DNA of 64,000 nt from Aldehydirespirator sp963667505 (GTDB lineage: Bacteria; Actinomycetota; Acidimicrobiia; Acidimicrobiales; Aldehydirespiratoraceae). The stretch lies in assembly GCA_963667505.2 (NCBI GenBank), contig OY763490.2:1-64000 (forward strand), in the 5' to 3' direction. Of the stretch, positions 51,338-58,953 are shown piece by piece. The translations under genes were made by a program, and so were the position numbers. Within the stretch, counting starts at the first letter, position 1. The number at the start of each line of letters is the position of its first letter. The notes below the pieces were generated by a model. It was not told where the DNA came from. It was given only the letters and a program-made list of their open reading frames with translations, and did not search any database.

Positions 51338-52744
51338 ATGGCGGCCGGTCCGGCGCCCGGCGAAGTTGGGGAAGCCGGATCGTCGCTGTCGGCTGAGCTG
51401 GCCGAGTTCCTGAGTGGTCTCCGGGGCAGGATCGCCTCGGCGCACCTGGCCGCGGCGGGCAACTGCGTGATCGACACTCTCGGCTGTATCGCTCACGGGG
51501 CCGGGCTGCCCTGGTCTGTGGCGGCGACCCGCCACGCGCTGGCGACCGGCGGGGGAGGGCGCTGCACGGTCGTCGCGCGGCCCGAGCGCGCCTCTGCGGC
51601 CATGGCCGCCTTCGCCAACGGCGCCGCCGCCCACGCCTTCGAGTTCGACGACGTGCACGAGGAGGCCGTGAACCATCCCGGCGCGGTGGTGGTTCCCGCC
51701 GCGCTGGCGGTGGCCGAGGAGCTCGACGCCTCCGGCGCCGCCTTCCTAGAGGCGGTCGTCGTCGGGTACGAGGCGATGGCGAGGGCAGGGCTGGCGGTCG
51801 GGCCGGTCTCGCACATGCTGGCCGGTTTTCACCCCACGTCGATGTCGGGCGTGTTTGGCGCAGCCGCCGCCGCGGCCCACCTGCGCGGCCTCGGCGCCGA
51901 CCGGCTCAACCACGCCTTCGGCATAGCGGCGTCGCTGGCCTCGGGCACCATGGAGTTCGCTTCCTCGGGCGGCATGGCCAAGCGCATCCACGCGGCCCGG
52001 GCCGCGGAGGGCGGGATCTTGGCCGCCTCGCTGGCCGCCGACGGGTTCGAGGGCGCCCAGGACGGCCTGGCCGGTCGGTACGGCTTCTGCCGGATCTTCA
52101 CCGATGGGCCGGGCCCGCGGCCCCAGTTGCTCACCGAAGGGCTGGGGGAGCGTTGGATGATCGACGAGATCACGATCAAGCCGTACCCGTCGTGCAGCGA
52201 CTTGCACCCAATGGTCCAAACCACTTGCGAGTTGGTCGACGTCCAAGGGCTGCGCGCCGAGGACATCGAGCGGATCGTCGTGTACGGCACCACGAAGACG
52301 GCCGAGCTCAACGATGTTGACGGCACCGAGTCGGTGATGGCTGCCCAGTACTCGGCGCCGTTCAACGTCGCCGCCGCAGTGGTGGCCGACCCGGCCGATC
52401 CGGTCACCTTCGATCCGGAGCGCATTGCCGATCCGGCGCTGGCCGCGATGCAGGCCAAGGTTGCCCCGATCGTGCCCGCCCCCGAGTTCGACGCCACCTA
52501 CGCCTGGAAGCAGGGTGCCCGGGTACAGGTCACGCTCACCGACGGCCGGGTGCTGGAGCGGACGGTCCACGGCCAGAAGGGGTCGATGCACGACCCGCTC
52601 AGCGACGACGAGATCGAGCGCAAGTTCTGGATGATGACCGCTGGCCGTCTGGGCCCGGGCATTCCCGAAGTGGTCCGATCGCTCCCAGATCGTTCCGTCC
52701 GCGATCTGACGCATTCCCTGCGCGCCGGCCCGACGACCGGCTAG
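51338..52744 (+). CDS. MmgE/PrpD family protein
   Basis: MmgE/PrpD proteins include 2-methylcitrate dehydratase, cis-aconitate decarboxylase and iminodisuccinate epimerase-like enzymes. The 468-residue sequence contains the family landmark HAFEFDDVHEEAVNHPG (about residues 92-108), followed by GYEAMARAG. WKQGARVQVTLTDGR and KGSMHDPLSDDEIERKF near the C-terminus are also typical. The start ATG 51338 is two bases after the Rieske stop, so translation is coupled. The substrate cannot be assigned; operon context suggests a dicarboxylate or tricarboxylate intermediate. Confidence 0.9.
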   Translation: MAAGPAPGEVGEAGSSLSAELAEFLSGLRGRIASAHLAAAGNCVIDTLGCIAHGAGLPWSVAATRHALATGGGGRCTVVARPERASAAMAAFANGAAAHAFEFDDVHEEAVNHPGAVVVPAALAVAEELDASGAAFLEAVVVGYEAMARAGLAVGPVSHMLAGFHPTSMSGVFGAAAAAAHLRGLGADRLNHAFGIAASLASGTMEFASSGGMAKRIHAARAAEGGILAASLAADGFEGAQDGLAGRYGFCRIFTDGPGPRPQLLTEGLGERWMIDEITIKPYPSCSDLHPMVQTTCELVDVQGLRAEDIERIVVYGTTKTAELNDVDGTESVMAAQYSAPFNVAAAVVADPADPVTFDPERIADPALAAMQAKVAPIVPAPEFDATYAWKQGARVQVTLTDGRVLERTVHGQKGSMHDPLSDDEIERKFWMMTAGRLGPGIPEVVRSLPDRSVRDLTHSLRAGPTTG

Positions 52745-52749
52745 CAGCC

Positions 52750-52800
52750 GGAATTGGCAGCGGTGGGTGCCGTTTTGGGTGTTCTGGGCTGCCAGTTCGG
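52750..52800. repeat. Dispersed ~50-bp palindromic element, copy D
   Basis: Ends GGAATTGGCAGC (52750-52761) and GCTGCCAGTTCGG flank a core that matches copy B over 25 of 26 positions. It begins 5 bp after the PrpD stop and lies between the PrpD gene and the SDR gene. Confidence 0.85.
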
Positions 52801-52851
52801 GGCTGCGGTCTTCCGGTTGTGCAAGCCGATCCTGACGGGCAGGCTGAGACG

Positions 52852-53640
52852 GTGAGCGCGCTCGACCTGAGCACGGACTTCTCTGACCGGGCCGGCGCCG
52901 CGCTGGTGGTTGGCGGCAGCGGCGGTCTCGGCGCGGTGATCGTCGCGGAGCTTGCCGCCCGGGGCAGCGACGTCGCGCTCACCTACCGCAACCGGGCCGA
53001 CGCGGCCGCGGCCGCATCCGCCGAAGTGGCACAGCGGGGCCGTCGGAGCTGGATCGCCCGCGCCGACCTCACCGACGACGAGGAGACGGCCAAAGCCATC
53101 GATGAGCTGGCCGCGGCGGCTGGGGGCCTTCACACGATGGTCTACGCGGCCGGCCCCAACGTCCCACAACTCCATCTGAGCCGCATCGATCCCGCGGTGG
53201 TGCGAGCCCAACTCGACGCCGACGCGGCGGGGTTCTTCTCAGCGGCCCACGCAGCCTTGCCGCACCTGCGGGCTTCCGGTGGCAGCATCGTGGCTGTGAG
53301 CACCGCGGCCATCGGCCGATTCCCGGTGCGCGACGGCCTGAGCACCATCCCCAAGGCCGCCGTGGAGGCTGCCGTGAGGGGACTGGCCGCCGAGGAGGGA
53401 CGTTTCGGGGTGCGGGCCAACAGCGTCGGCCCCGGAATGCTGACCGACGGAATGGCCCAGAGACTCATGGCGTCGGGCGACCTCGACGAGCGCGCCTTGG
53501 ACGCGGCTCGGGGCAACATCCCCATGCGCTCGTTCGGCGCCGCGGCCGACATCGCCGAGGCTGTGTGCTTCCTCGCCTCCGACCGGGCCCGCTACATCAG
53601 CGGCCAGCACCTCGCGGTGGATGGCGGCTACACGGCCTGA
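52852..53640 (+). CDS. Short-chain dehydrogenase/reductase-like protein lacking the catalytic Tyr
   Basis: A Rossmann-fold SDR of 262 residues with the cofactor motif VGGSGGLGAVIV, an N(A)AG-like AAGPN, and a C-terminal ISGQHLAVDGGY, as in FabG-type enzymes. The usual YxxxK is LSTIPKAAVEA, so the Tyr position (four before the Lys) is Ser. The Ser of the triad is present in VAVSTAA. Activity may be lost, altered, or use another residue. I chose GTG 52852 because the frame upstream, from 52819, is a Gln/Asp-rich stretch. Fifty nt upstream is palindromic copy D. Confidence 0.85.
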   Translation: MSALDLSTDFSDRAGAALVVGGSGGLGAVIVAELAARGSDVALTYRNRADAAAAASAEVAQRGRRSWIARADLTDDEETAKAIDELAAAAGGLHTMVYAAGPNVPQLHLSRIDPAVVRAQLDADAAGFFSAAHAALPHLRASGGSIVAVSTAAIGRFPVRDGLSTIPKAAVEAAVRGLAAEEGRFGVRANSVGPGMLTDGMAQRLMASGDLDERALDAARGNIPMRSFGAAADIAEAVCFLASDRARYISGQHLAVDGGYTA

Positions 53641-53712
53641 GCGGTCTCGGAGATCGTCGGCCTCGAACAGGGGTTGGGCCAGCGGGATGCTGTTTGGCTA
53701 GCGTCGGGCTCC

Positions 53713-55266
53713 ATGTTTCCGGGAGTCCACGCTGCTACCAGTCCCGACAGGCCGGCCCTGATCTTGGCCGGGTCGGGCGAGACCGTCACCTACGCCCAAC
53801 TCGATGCCGAGGCCAACCAAGTGTCAAGGCTGTTCCGGGAGGCGGGTCTGGCGCCCGGCGACCATGTGGCCTGGTGCCTGGAGAACCATCGCAACTTCCT
53901 GTCGCTGACCTGGGGGGCGCACTACGCCGGGCTGGTCTACACGCCCATCAGCAGCCGCCTGACCACTGACGAGATCGCCTACATCGTCGACAACAGCGGC
54001 GCCCGGGCCTTCATCACCTCGCGCTACAAGGCCGCCCAGGCCGCCGAGCTGATCGACCGGATGGACAGGGTGGAGCTGCGCCTGATGATGGACGACGCCA
54101 TCGATGGCTACGGCAGCTACGAGCAGGCGCTGGCCGCGATGTCGACCGAGCCGCTGAAAGACCGGGTGGCCGGCACCGACATGCTCTACAGCTCGGGCAC
54201 CACCGGGCGCCCCAAGGGCGTGCTGACCGCGTATGAGCCGGTGCCCGTCGAGGAGGCCGAGTCGATCGTGGCCGTGATGTGCGTGCTGCTGCTGGGCATG
54301 TCCGACGAGTCCGTCTACCTGTCGCCGGCGCCTCTGTACCACGGCGCGCCGCTGCGATTCACGATGGCCTCGCAGATCATCGGCTGTACCGCAGTGGTGA
54401 TGGAGCGCTTCGACGCGGCGGAGTTCCTGGCCGCGGTCGAGCGCCACTCGGTGACCCACACCCAGGTGGTGCCCACCATGTTCGTGCGGATGCTGAAGCT
54501 GCCTGACGAGCAGCGCCTGGCACACGACCTGTCGTCGCTCGCGGCCGTGCTGCACGCGGCTGCGCCGTGCCCGGTGGAGGCCAAGCGCCAGATGATCGAC
54601 TGGTGGGGGCCGATCATCAGCGAGTACTACGCCGGCACCGAGGGCAACGGCTTCACCTTCTGCGACAGCGAGCAGTGGCTGGCCCATCCAGGCTCGGTCG
54701 GCGCGCCGATCAACTGCGAGGTCCACATCGTGGACGACGCCACCGGCGAGGAGGTGGCCGTCGGTGACGAGGGCGTCGTCTACTTCAGCGGCGGCAGCAC
54801 CTTCGAGTACCACCTCGACGAGGAGAAGACCCTCGGCTCCCGGCTGCCCAACGGCTGGTCGACCCTCGGCGACATCGGCCGGGTGGACGAGGACGGGTTC
54901 CTTTACCTTACCGACCGCAAGTCGTACATGATCATCTCCGGCGGGGTGAACGTCTACCCCCAGGAGGCCGAGAACCTGTTGACCATGCACCCGGCGGTGC
55001 TGGACGCGGCCGTGATCGGCGTGCCCGACGACGACCTCGGCGAGGTTGTCAAGGCCGTGGTCCAGCCCATCGAGATGCCCGACGGCGAAGAGGCCGAGGC
55101 CGCCCTGGAGCGCGACCTGATCGACTACTGCCGGGCCAGCCTGGCGTCGGTCAAGTGCCCCCACACGGTCGACTTCCGCGCCGAGCTGCCCCGGGACGAG
55201 ACCGGCAAGCTCTACAAGCGCCTCCTGAGAGACGAGTACTGGCAAGGCCAAACCCGCCGCATCTAG
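53713..55266 (+). CDS. Acyl-CoA synthetase (AMP-forming)
   Basis: AMP-dependent ligases activate a carboxylic acid with ATP and CoA. The 517-residue protein has the P-loop-like YSSGTTGRPKG at ~158-168, the A5 motif YYAGTEGNGFTF, the A7-A8 hinge STLGDIGRVDEDGFLYLTDRKSYMIISGG, and the terminal Lys of the ETGKLYKR motif. The chain resembles FadD/feruloyl-CoA-type ligases. I chose ATG 53713 because it starts just before the domain; an upstream TTG at 53674 lacks support. Its neighbours (MmgE/PrpD, SDR, acyl-CoA dehydrogenase, enoyl-CoA hydratase) suggest degradation of an acid of uncertain identity. Confidence 0.94.
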   Translation: MFPGVHAATSPDRPALILAGSGETVTYAQLDAEANQVSRLFREAGLAPGDHVAWCLENHRNFLSLTWGAHYAGLVYTPISSRLTTDEIAYIVDNSGARAFITSRYKAAQAAELIDRMDRVELRLMMDDAIDGYGSYEQALAAMSTEPLKDRVAGTDMLYSSGTTGRPKGVLTAYEPVPVEEAESIVAVMCVLLLGMSDESVYLSPAPLYHGAPLRFTMASQIIGCTAVVMERFDAAEFLAAVERHSVTHTQVVPTMFVRMLKLPDEQRLAHDLSSLAAVLHAAAPCPVEAKRQMIDWWGPIISEYYAGTEGNGFTFCDSEQWLAHPGSVGAPINCEVHIVDDATGEEVAVGDEGVVYFSGGSTFEYHLDEEKTLGSRLPNGWSTLGDIGRVDEDGFLYLTDRKSYMIISGGVNVYPQEAENLLTMHPAVLDAAVIGVPDDDLGEVVKAVVQPIEMPDGEEAEAALERDLIDYCRASLASVKCPHTVDFRAELPRDETGKLYKRLLRDEYWQGQTRRI

Positions 55267-55341
55267 CGCGGATCCCGCGGCGGTCGGGCGCTCGCGGCCG
55301 TCCCCATCGGCACGGCCGCGTCCGCTCCCGCGACGGAAGGG

Positions 55342-55710
55342 TCAAATGCCGTCGAGTCGGCGGACGAGTGCGGCTGGCGCGACCCGGCGGTAGCTGTCCT
55401 CGATCCAGTCGGCCACGTCGTCGATGTCGGCGTCGGCCATCCGCACGAGCACCGCTCCGTAGCCGTCGTAGTGGGGCACGGTGAACAGCACCTCCGGGTG
55501 GTTCTCGAGCAGCACCGGCTTCATCTCCGGCTCGCAGAACACCACCAGCACCTCGGTGTCGTGAACGCGGTCGCGCCGGTGCTCGCGCTCGCCCCACAGC
55601 CGGCAGAAGCCCTTGTTGCGGACTTTCAGCCCCGGCGTGCCGTACCAGGTCGCCTCGGTCACCTCAGGCAGCCGAAGCCCCACCCGCCGGACATCCTCGA
55701 ACCTCACCAC
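55342..55710 (-). CDS. MmcQ/YjbR-family protein
   Basis: A 122-residue protein of the MmcQ/YjbR-like fold, found in many bacteria and with no established biochemical role. The N-terminal LPEVTEATWYGTPGLKVRNKGFCRLW and VLLENHPEVLFTVPHYDGYGAVLVRM segments are the family landmarks. No catalytic residues are known. It lies between the acyl-CoA ligase and an amidohydrolase, converging with the former. Confidence 0.85.
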   Translation of the reverse strand: MVRFEDVRRVGLRLPEVTEATWYGTPGLKVRNKGFCRLWGEREHRRDRVHDTEVLVVFCEPEMKPVLLENHPEVLFTVPHYDGYGAVLVRMADADIDDVADWIEDSYRRVAPAALVRRLDGI

Positions 55711-55737
55711 GCCGTAAGGTCCTCGCCTGTCGGGTGG

Positions 55738-56598
55738 CTAGGTGAGCTTGAGGACTCGGGCGGCGTTCTCTCGCAGGAACTTGGGCCAGACCTGGTCTCG
55801 GAAGCCCACGTTGGGCATCTCGGTCATTATTCGCTGCAGCGACAGGCCCATGGGGAAGTAGCCGGCGTACATCACCTTGTTGGCGCCTCGGGTGTTGGCG
55901 TAGTCGATGATCGCCTTCGGGTAGTGCTTGGGAGCGAACGCCGAGGTCGAGTAGTGCAGGCCGGGCCACTTCAGCATCAGCTTCACGGCCAGGGCCTCCC
56001 AGGGCTCGCAGCCGTGGCGGGTGACCAGCGTCAGCTCCGGGAAGTCGTACATCACCCGGTCGAGGCGCTCCACGTGCTGGCAGTCCATGGGCAGCCGGGG
56101 GCCGGGCACGCCCGCGCACACGAACACGGGGATGTCCAGCTCGCAGCAGGTGGCGTACACCGGGTACCACTTGGCGTCGTCGATCGGGATCTGGGGGAAG
56201 CATCCAGCGGGGAACGTGCCCACCGCCCGGATGTCGTAGGCCTCCTTGCAGTGGCGGATCTTGCGCACCGCGCCCATGATGTCGTTGGCGTCGATCTGGC
56301 AGGTGGCCACGAACCGGTCGGGGTGGTCGGCCAGCGCCTTGCGTTGCACCTCGCCCTCGCAGCCGATCAGGCCCCACTCCACGCCCCAGGCGTCCATCTC
56401 GCCCAGGGTCAGGCCGATCGGGTCGTCCGCGCCGTACTTCTCCTTGGGCACGCCCTTGAACATGTACTCCACCGGGAAGTCGAACTCGGCCGACTCGGAG
56501 TCCTTGAGCTGCTTGCGGATGAACTCGTAGTGCTCGAAGTCCTTGGCGGGGAAGCCGATCATCGTGTCGACGATCCCCACATCGGTCGGCATTGCCAT
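55738..56598 (-). CDS. Amidohydrolase-2 family protein with altered N-terminal metal motif
   Basis: A 286-residue TIM-barrel protein like the ACMS-decarboxylase/amidohydrolase-2 group. The C-terminal landmarks are RHGCEPWEALAVKLMLKW and LHYSTSAFAPKHYP. The normal N-terminal DxHxH is replaced by DTMIGFP (residues 11-17), so the first metal ligands are missing. A related subgroup with this change exists in actinobacteria, but its reaction is not known. The start is ATG 56598, with GGAGACGAG upstream. It follows the acyl-CoA dehydrogenase on the same strand, separated by small direct repeats. Confidence 0.8.
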   Translation of the reverse strand: MAMPTDVGIVDTMIGFPAKDFEHYEFIRKQLKDSESAEFDFPVEYMFKGVPKEKYGADDPIGLTLGEMDAWGVEWGLIGCEGEVQRKALADHPDRFVATCQIDANDIMGAVRKIRHCKEAYDIRAVGTFPAGCFPQIPIDDAKWYPVYATCCELDIPVFVCAGVPGPRLPMDCQHVERLDRVMYDFPELTLVTRHGCEPWEALAVKLMLKWPGLHYSTSAFAPKHYPKAIIDYANTRGANKVMYAGYFPMGLSLQRIMTEMPNVGFRDQVWPKFLRENAARVLKLT

Positions 56599-56619
56599 GT
56601 TCTCGTCTCCGTTCGTCGC

Positions 56620-56692
56620 CGGGGTGGGGCTAGTCGCCGGGGTGGGGCTAGTCGCGGGGTGGGGCTAGTCGCCGTGATGGGGCGCTAGTTGC
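56620..56692. repeat. 18-bp direct repeats between the amidohydrolase and acyl-CoA dehydrogenase genes
   Basis: Three near-identical units (CGCCGGGGTGGGGCTAGT-type) begin at about 56625, 56643 and 56661. Each contains CTAG, the sequence that at 56692-56694 supplies the dehydrogenase stop on the minus strand. A seven-base GCTAGTT duplicate also touches that stop. Confidence 0.7.
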
Positions 56693-57918
56693 TAGTTGCG
56701 GGGCACCTCGCGCCAAGGGACCTCCTTGTCCACCCTGGGCTCGCGGGGCAGGCCCAGCACCTGCTCGCCCAGGATGTTGCGCATGATCTCGCTGGTGCCG
56801 CCCTCGATGGAGTTGGCCCGGGCCCGCAGGAAGCCGTGGTGGGTCTCGCCGAACTTGCCGTCGAGCGAGATCGCGGTGGGCCGGCGGAACTCGTAGTCGT
56901 AGTCCACCATCCCGGCGGGGCCCTCAAGGTCGATCACCTTGGCGGTGAGGTCCTTGTTGAACTCGGCCAGGATCAGCTTGCTGACCGAGCCCTCGGGTCC
57001 GGGGTTGCCGGCCCGGGCGTTCTGGGCGGCCCGGACGTTGGTGAGCCGCAGCGTCTCGCCCCTCACCCAGAGCTGCATCACCTCGTCACGGTGGGCCTTG
57101 GTGCGCACCGACGGGTCCATGTTGCGGTAGGCGGCCATCAAGTTGCCCAGCGGCCCCTGCTCGGCGGTGGTGGCGCCGCCGACTGCGCCCCCGATGGCGG
57201 TGCGCTCGTTCATCAGCGTGGTGAGCGACACCCGCCAGCCTTCGCCGACCGCGCCGATGCGGGCCGAGTCGGGCACCCGCACGTCGGTCATGTAGACCTC
57301 GTTGAACTCGGCCTCGCCGGTGATCTGGCGCAGCGGCCGCACCTCCACGCCGACGGCTCGCATGTCGAGGGCGAAGTAGGTGAGGCCCTTGTGCTTGGGC
57401 AGTTCCGGGTTGGTGCGGGCCACCAGCATGCCGAGGTCGGCGACATGGGCCAGCGTGTTCCACACCTTCTGGCCGTTGACCACCCACTCATCGCCATCGC
57501 GCTCGGCCCGGGTGCCCAGACCCGCGAAGTCCGACCCGGAGCCGGGCTCGCTGAAGAGCTGGCACCAGAGCTCCTCGCCGGTGAACATGGGTCGCAGATA
57601 GCGGCGCTTCTGCTCGTCGGTGCCGTGGGTGAGGATGGTCGGGCCGACCAGCATCATGAAGAACGTGGACGGGTCGGCCGGCTGGGCGCCCGCGGCCCTC
57701 AACTGCCGGTCCACGGTCCGCTGGAGACGGCGGGACAGGCCGAGTCCGCCGAAGCCGGCCGGGTGGTGCACCCAGGCCAGTCCGGCGTCGTACTGGTGGC
57801 CCCGGAACTCGGTACGGCTCTCCTCGGCGGGATCGTGCTCGGCCAGCAGGGCCTCGACCGCTTCGGTGGCGATTCGGGTCTGTTCGTCGGTGCTAGCGGG
57901 GGCTTCGGTGGCGGTCAT
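56692..57918 (-). CDS. Acyl-CoA dehydrogenase
   Basis: This FAD flavoenzyme makes the alpha-beta double bond of an acyl-CoA. The 408-residue protein has CQLFSEPGSGSDFAGLGTRA (the FAD/substrate loop), WVVNGQKVWNT, and the C-terminal GGTSEIMRNILGEQVLG. The catalytic Glu position cannot be pinned with certainty. I chose ATG 57918, with GGAG upstream, because it gives the normal length; a longer open frame reaching 58911 is the antisense of the next gene. It runs toward the amidohydrolase gene and may be co-transcribed with it. Confidence 0.94.
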   Translation of the reverse strand: MTATEAPASTDEQTRIATEAVEALLAEHDPAEESRTEFRGHQYDAGLAWVHHPAGFGGLGLSRRLQRTVDRQLRAAGAQPADPSTFFMMLVGPTILTHGTDEQKRRYLRPMFTGEELWCQLFSEPGSGSDFAGLGTRAERDGDEWVVNGQKVWNTLAHVADLGMLVARTNPELPKHKGLTYFALDMRAVGVEVRPLRQITGEAEFNEVYMTDVRVPDSARIGAVGEGWRVSLTTLMNERTAIGGAVGGATTAEQGPLGNLMAAYRNMDPSVRTKAHRDEVMQLWVRGETLRLTNVRAAQNARAGNPGPEGSVSKLILAEFNKDLTAKVIDLEGPAGMVDYDYEFRRPTAISLDGKFGETHHGFLRARANSIEGGTSEIMRNILGEQVLGLPREPRVDKEVPWREVPRN

Positions 57919-57975
57919 GGTGGGATTCTCCGTTCGACGTTGCGGTGACGGCCCGCTCGGCGTCATGCTTGGTCC

Positions 57976-58773
57976 ATGCATTCTTACTCCCGCCAGCACC
58001 TGATCGACACCGCTGAGGCCTGCTTCGCCGAGATTTCGGCCCTGTGCGCCGACCTCTCCGACGACGAGTGGGCGGTGCAGTCGCTGTGCCCGGCCTGGAC
58101 CGTCCGCCAGGCCATCGGCCATGCGGTGGGCGTGGAGGACGTGATCTCGGGCTGGGAGATCAGCACCGACGACATGCCCCCGTTCCAGAAGATGCAGGCC
58201 CTGACCGACGCTTCGGCTGGCATGTCCGCGGCCGAGTTCGGCGCCCGGGTGGGAGAGATCTTCGACGCCCGCCGGTCCGAGCTGGCCGCTCTGAGCGACG
58301 ACGACGTCGAGCGCCCATCGTGGACGCCGGTGGGGGTGCAGAGCTACGGCGGCTTCCTGGCCATCCGCATCTTCGACATGTGGGTCCATGTGCGGGACTG
58401 CACTATCCCGCTGGGCCGGATCACCGACGACAGCGGGCCGACGGCCGAGATCACCATGGACCAGGTGGAGGGGTCGATCGGCTACATCATCGGCAAGAAG
58501 GTCGGCCTGCCCGACGGCATGAGCCTGCGGGCCGACATCACCGGGCCGGTCGAGCGCCAGATCGCAGTAGCGGTGGACGGACGGGCCAAGGCTGTCGATC
58601 CTGCTTCCTTGGCGGCGCCCGACGTGGTGCTGACGGCGGACTCGACCACGTTCATCATGCTGGCCTGCGGGCGCATCGACCCCCAGTCCAAGATCGACGA
58701 CGGCGCCATCTCCTGGAGCGGCGACCCGCACTGGGGCGAGCACGCCGCCCGGAGCCTCCGCTTCACGATGTGA
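57976..58773 (+). CDS. DinB/MDMPI-like mycothiol-dependent maleylpyruvate isomerase family protein
   Basis: The 265-residue protein has the four-helix MDMPI/DinB N-terminal domain (DEWAVQSLCPAWTVRQAIGHAVG, with a His near residue 49 and DMWVHVRD carrying the later metal His) and a C-terminal SCP2-like domain of beta strands (GPVERQIAVAVDGRAK...). In actinobacteria this family uses mycothiol or handles thiol chemistry; the exact substrate is unknown. It starts at ATG 57976, diverging from the acyl-CoA dehydrogenase. Confidence 0.85.
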   Translation: MHSYSRQHLIDTAEACFAEISALCADLSDDEWAVQSLCPAWTVRQAIGHAVGVEDVISGWEISTDDMPPFQKMQALTDASAGMSAAEFGARVGEIFDARRSELAALSDDDVERPSWTPVGVQSYGGFLAIRIFDMWVHVRDCTIPLGRITDDSGPTAEITMDQVEGSIGYIIGKKVGLPDGMSLRADITGPVERQIAVAVDGRAKAVDPASLAAPDVVLTADSTTFIMLACGRIDPQSKIDDGAISWSGDPHWGEHAARSLRFTM

Positions 58774-58877
58774 TCGCGCTCCGAGCCACCCGAGACTCTC
58801 CGCTCGTTCTGTGTGAGCTTCTTGGTCATGTGAGCGGGTTTCTTCGCACAGATCCGGCGGCGGGGCGGTGGCGGCGG

Positions 58878-58925
58878 GGATTTGGCAGAGTTCTGCATGG
58901 ATGGCGTGCATTTCACTGCCAGTTC
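58878..58925. repeat. Possible diverged copy of the dispersed palindromic element (copy E)
   Basis: Ends GATTTGGCAG and CTGCCAGTTC have the same spacing as copies A-D, but the core is not similar. It lies between the MDMPI gene and mutA. It may be a decayed member or a chance inverted repeat. Confidence 0.35.
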
Positions 58926-58953
58926 GCGGCCGGAGGATGCGGGTGACGGCTAG

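Noticed and set aside
57919..58911. N-terminal extension of the acyl-CoA dehydrogenase to 58911
   Set aside because: It would overlap the MDMPI gene completely; ATG 57918 has a ribosome site and gives the normal length.
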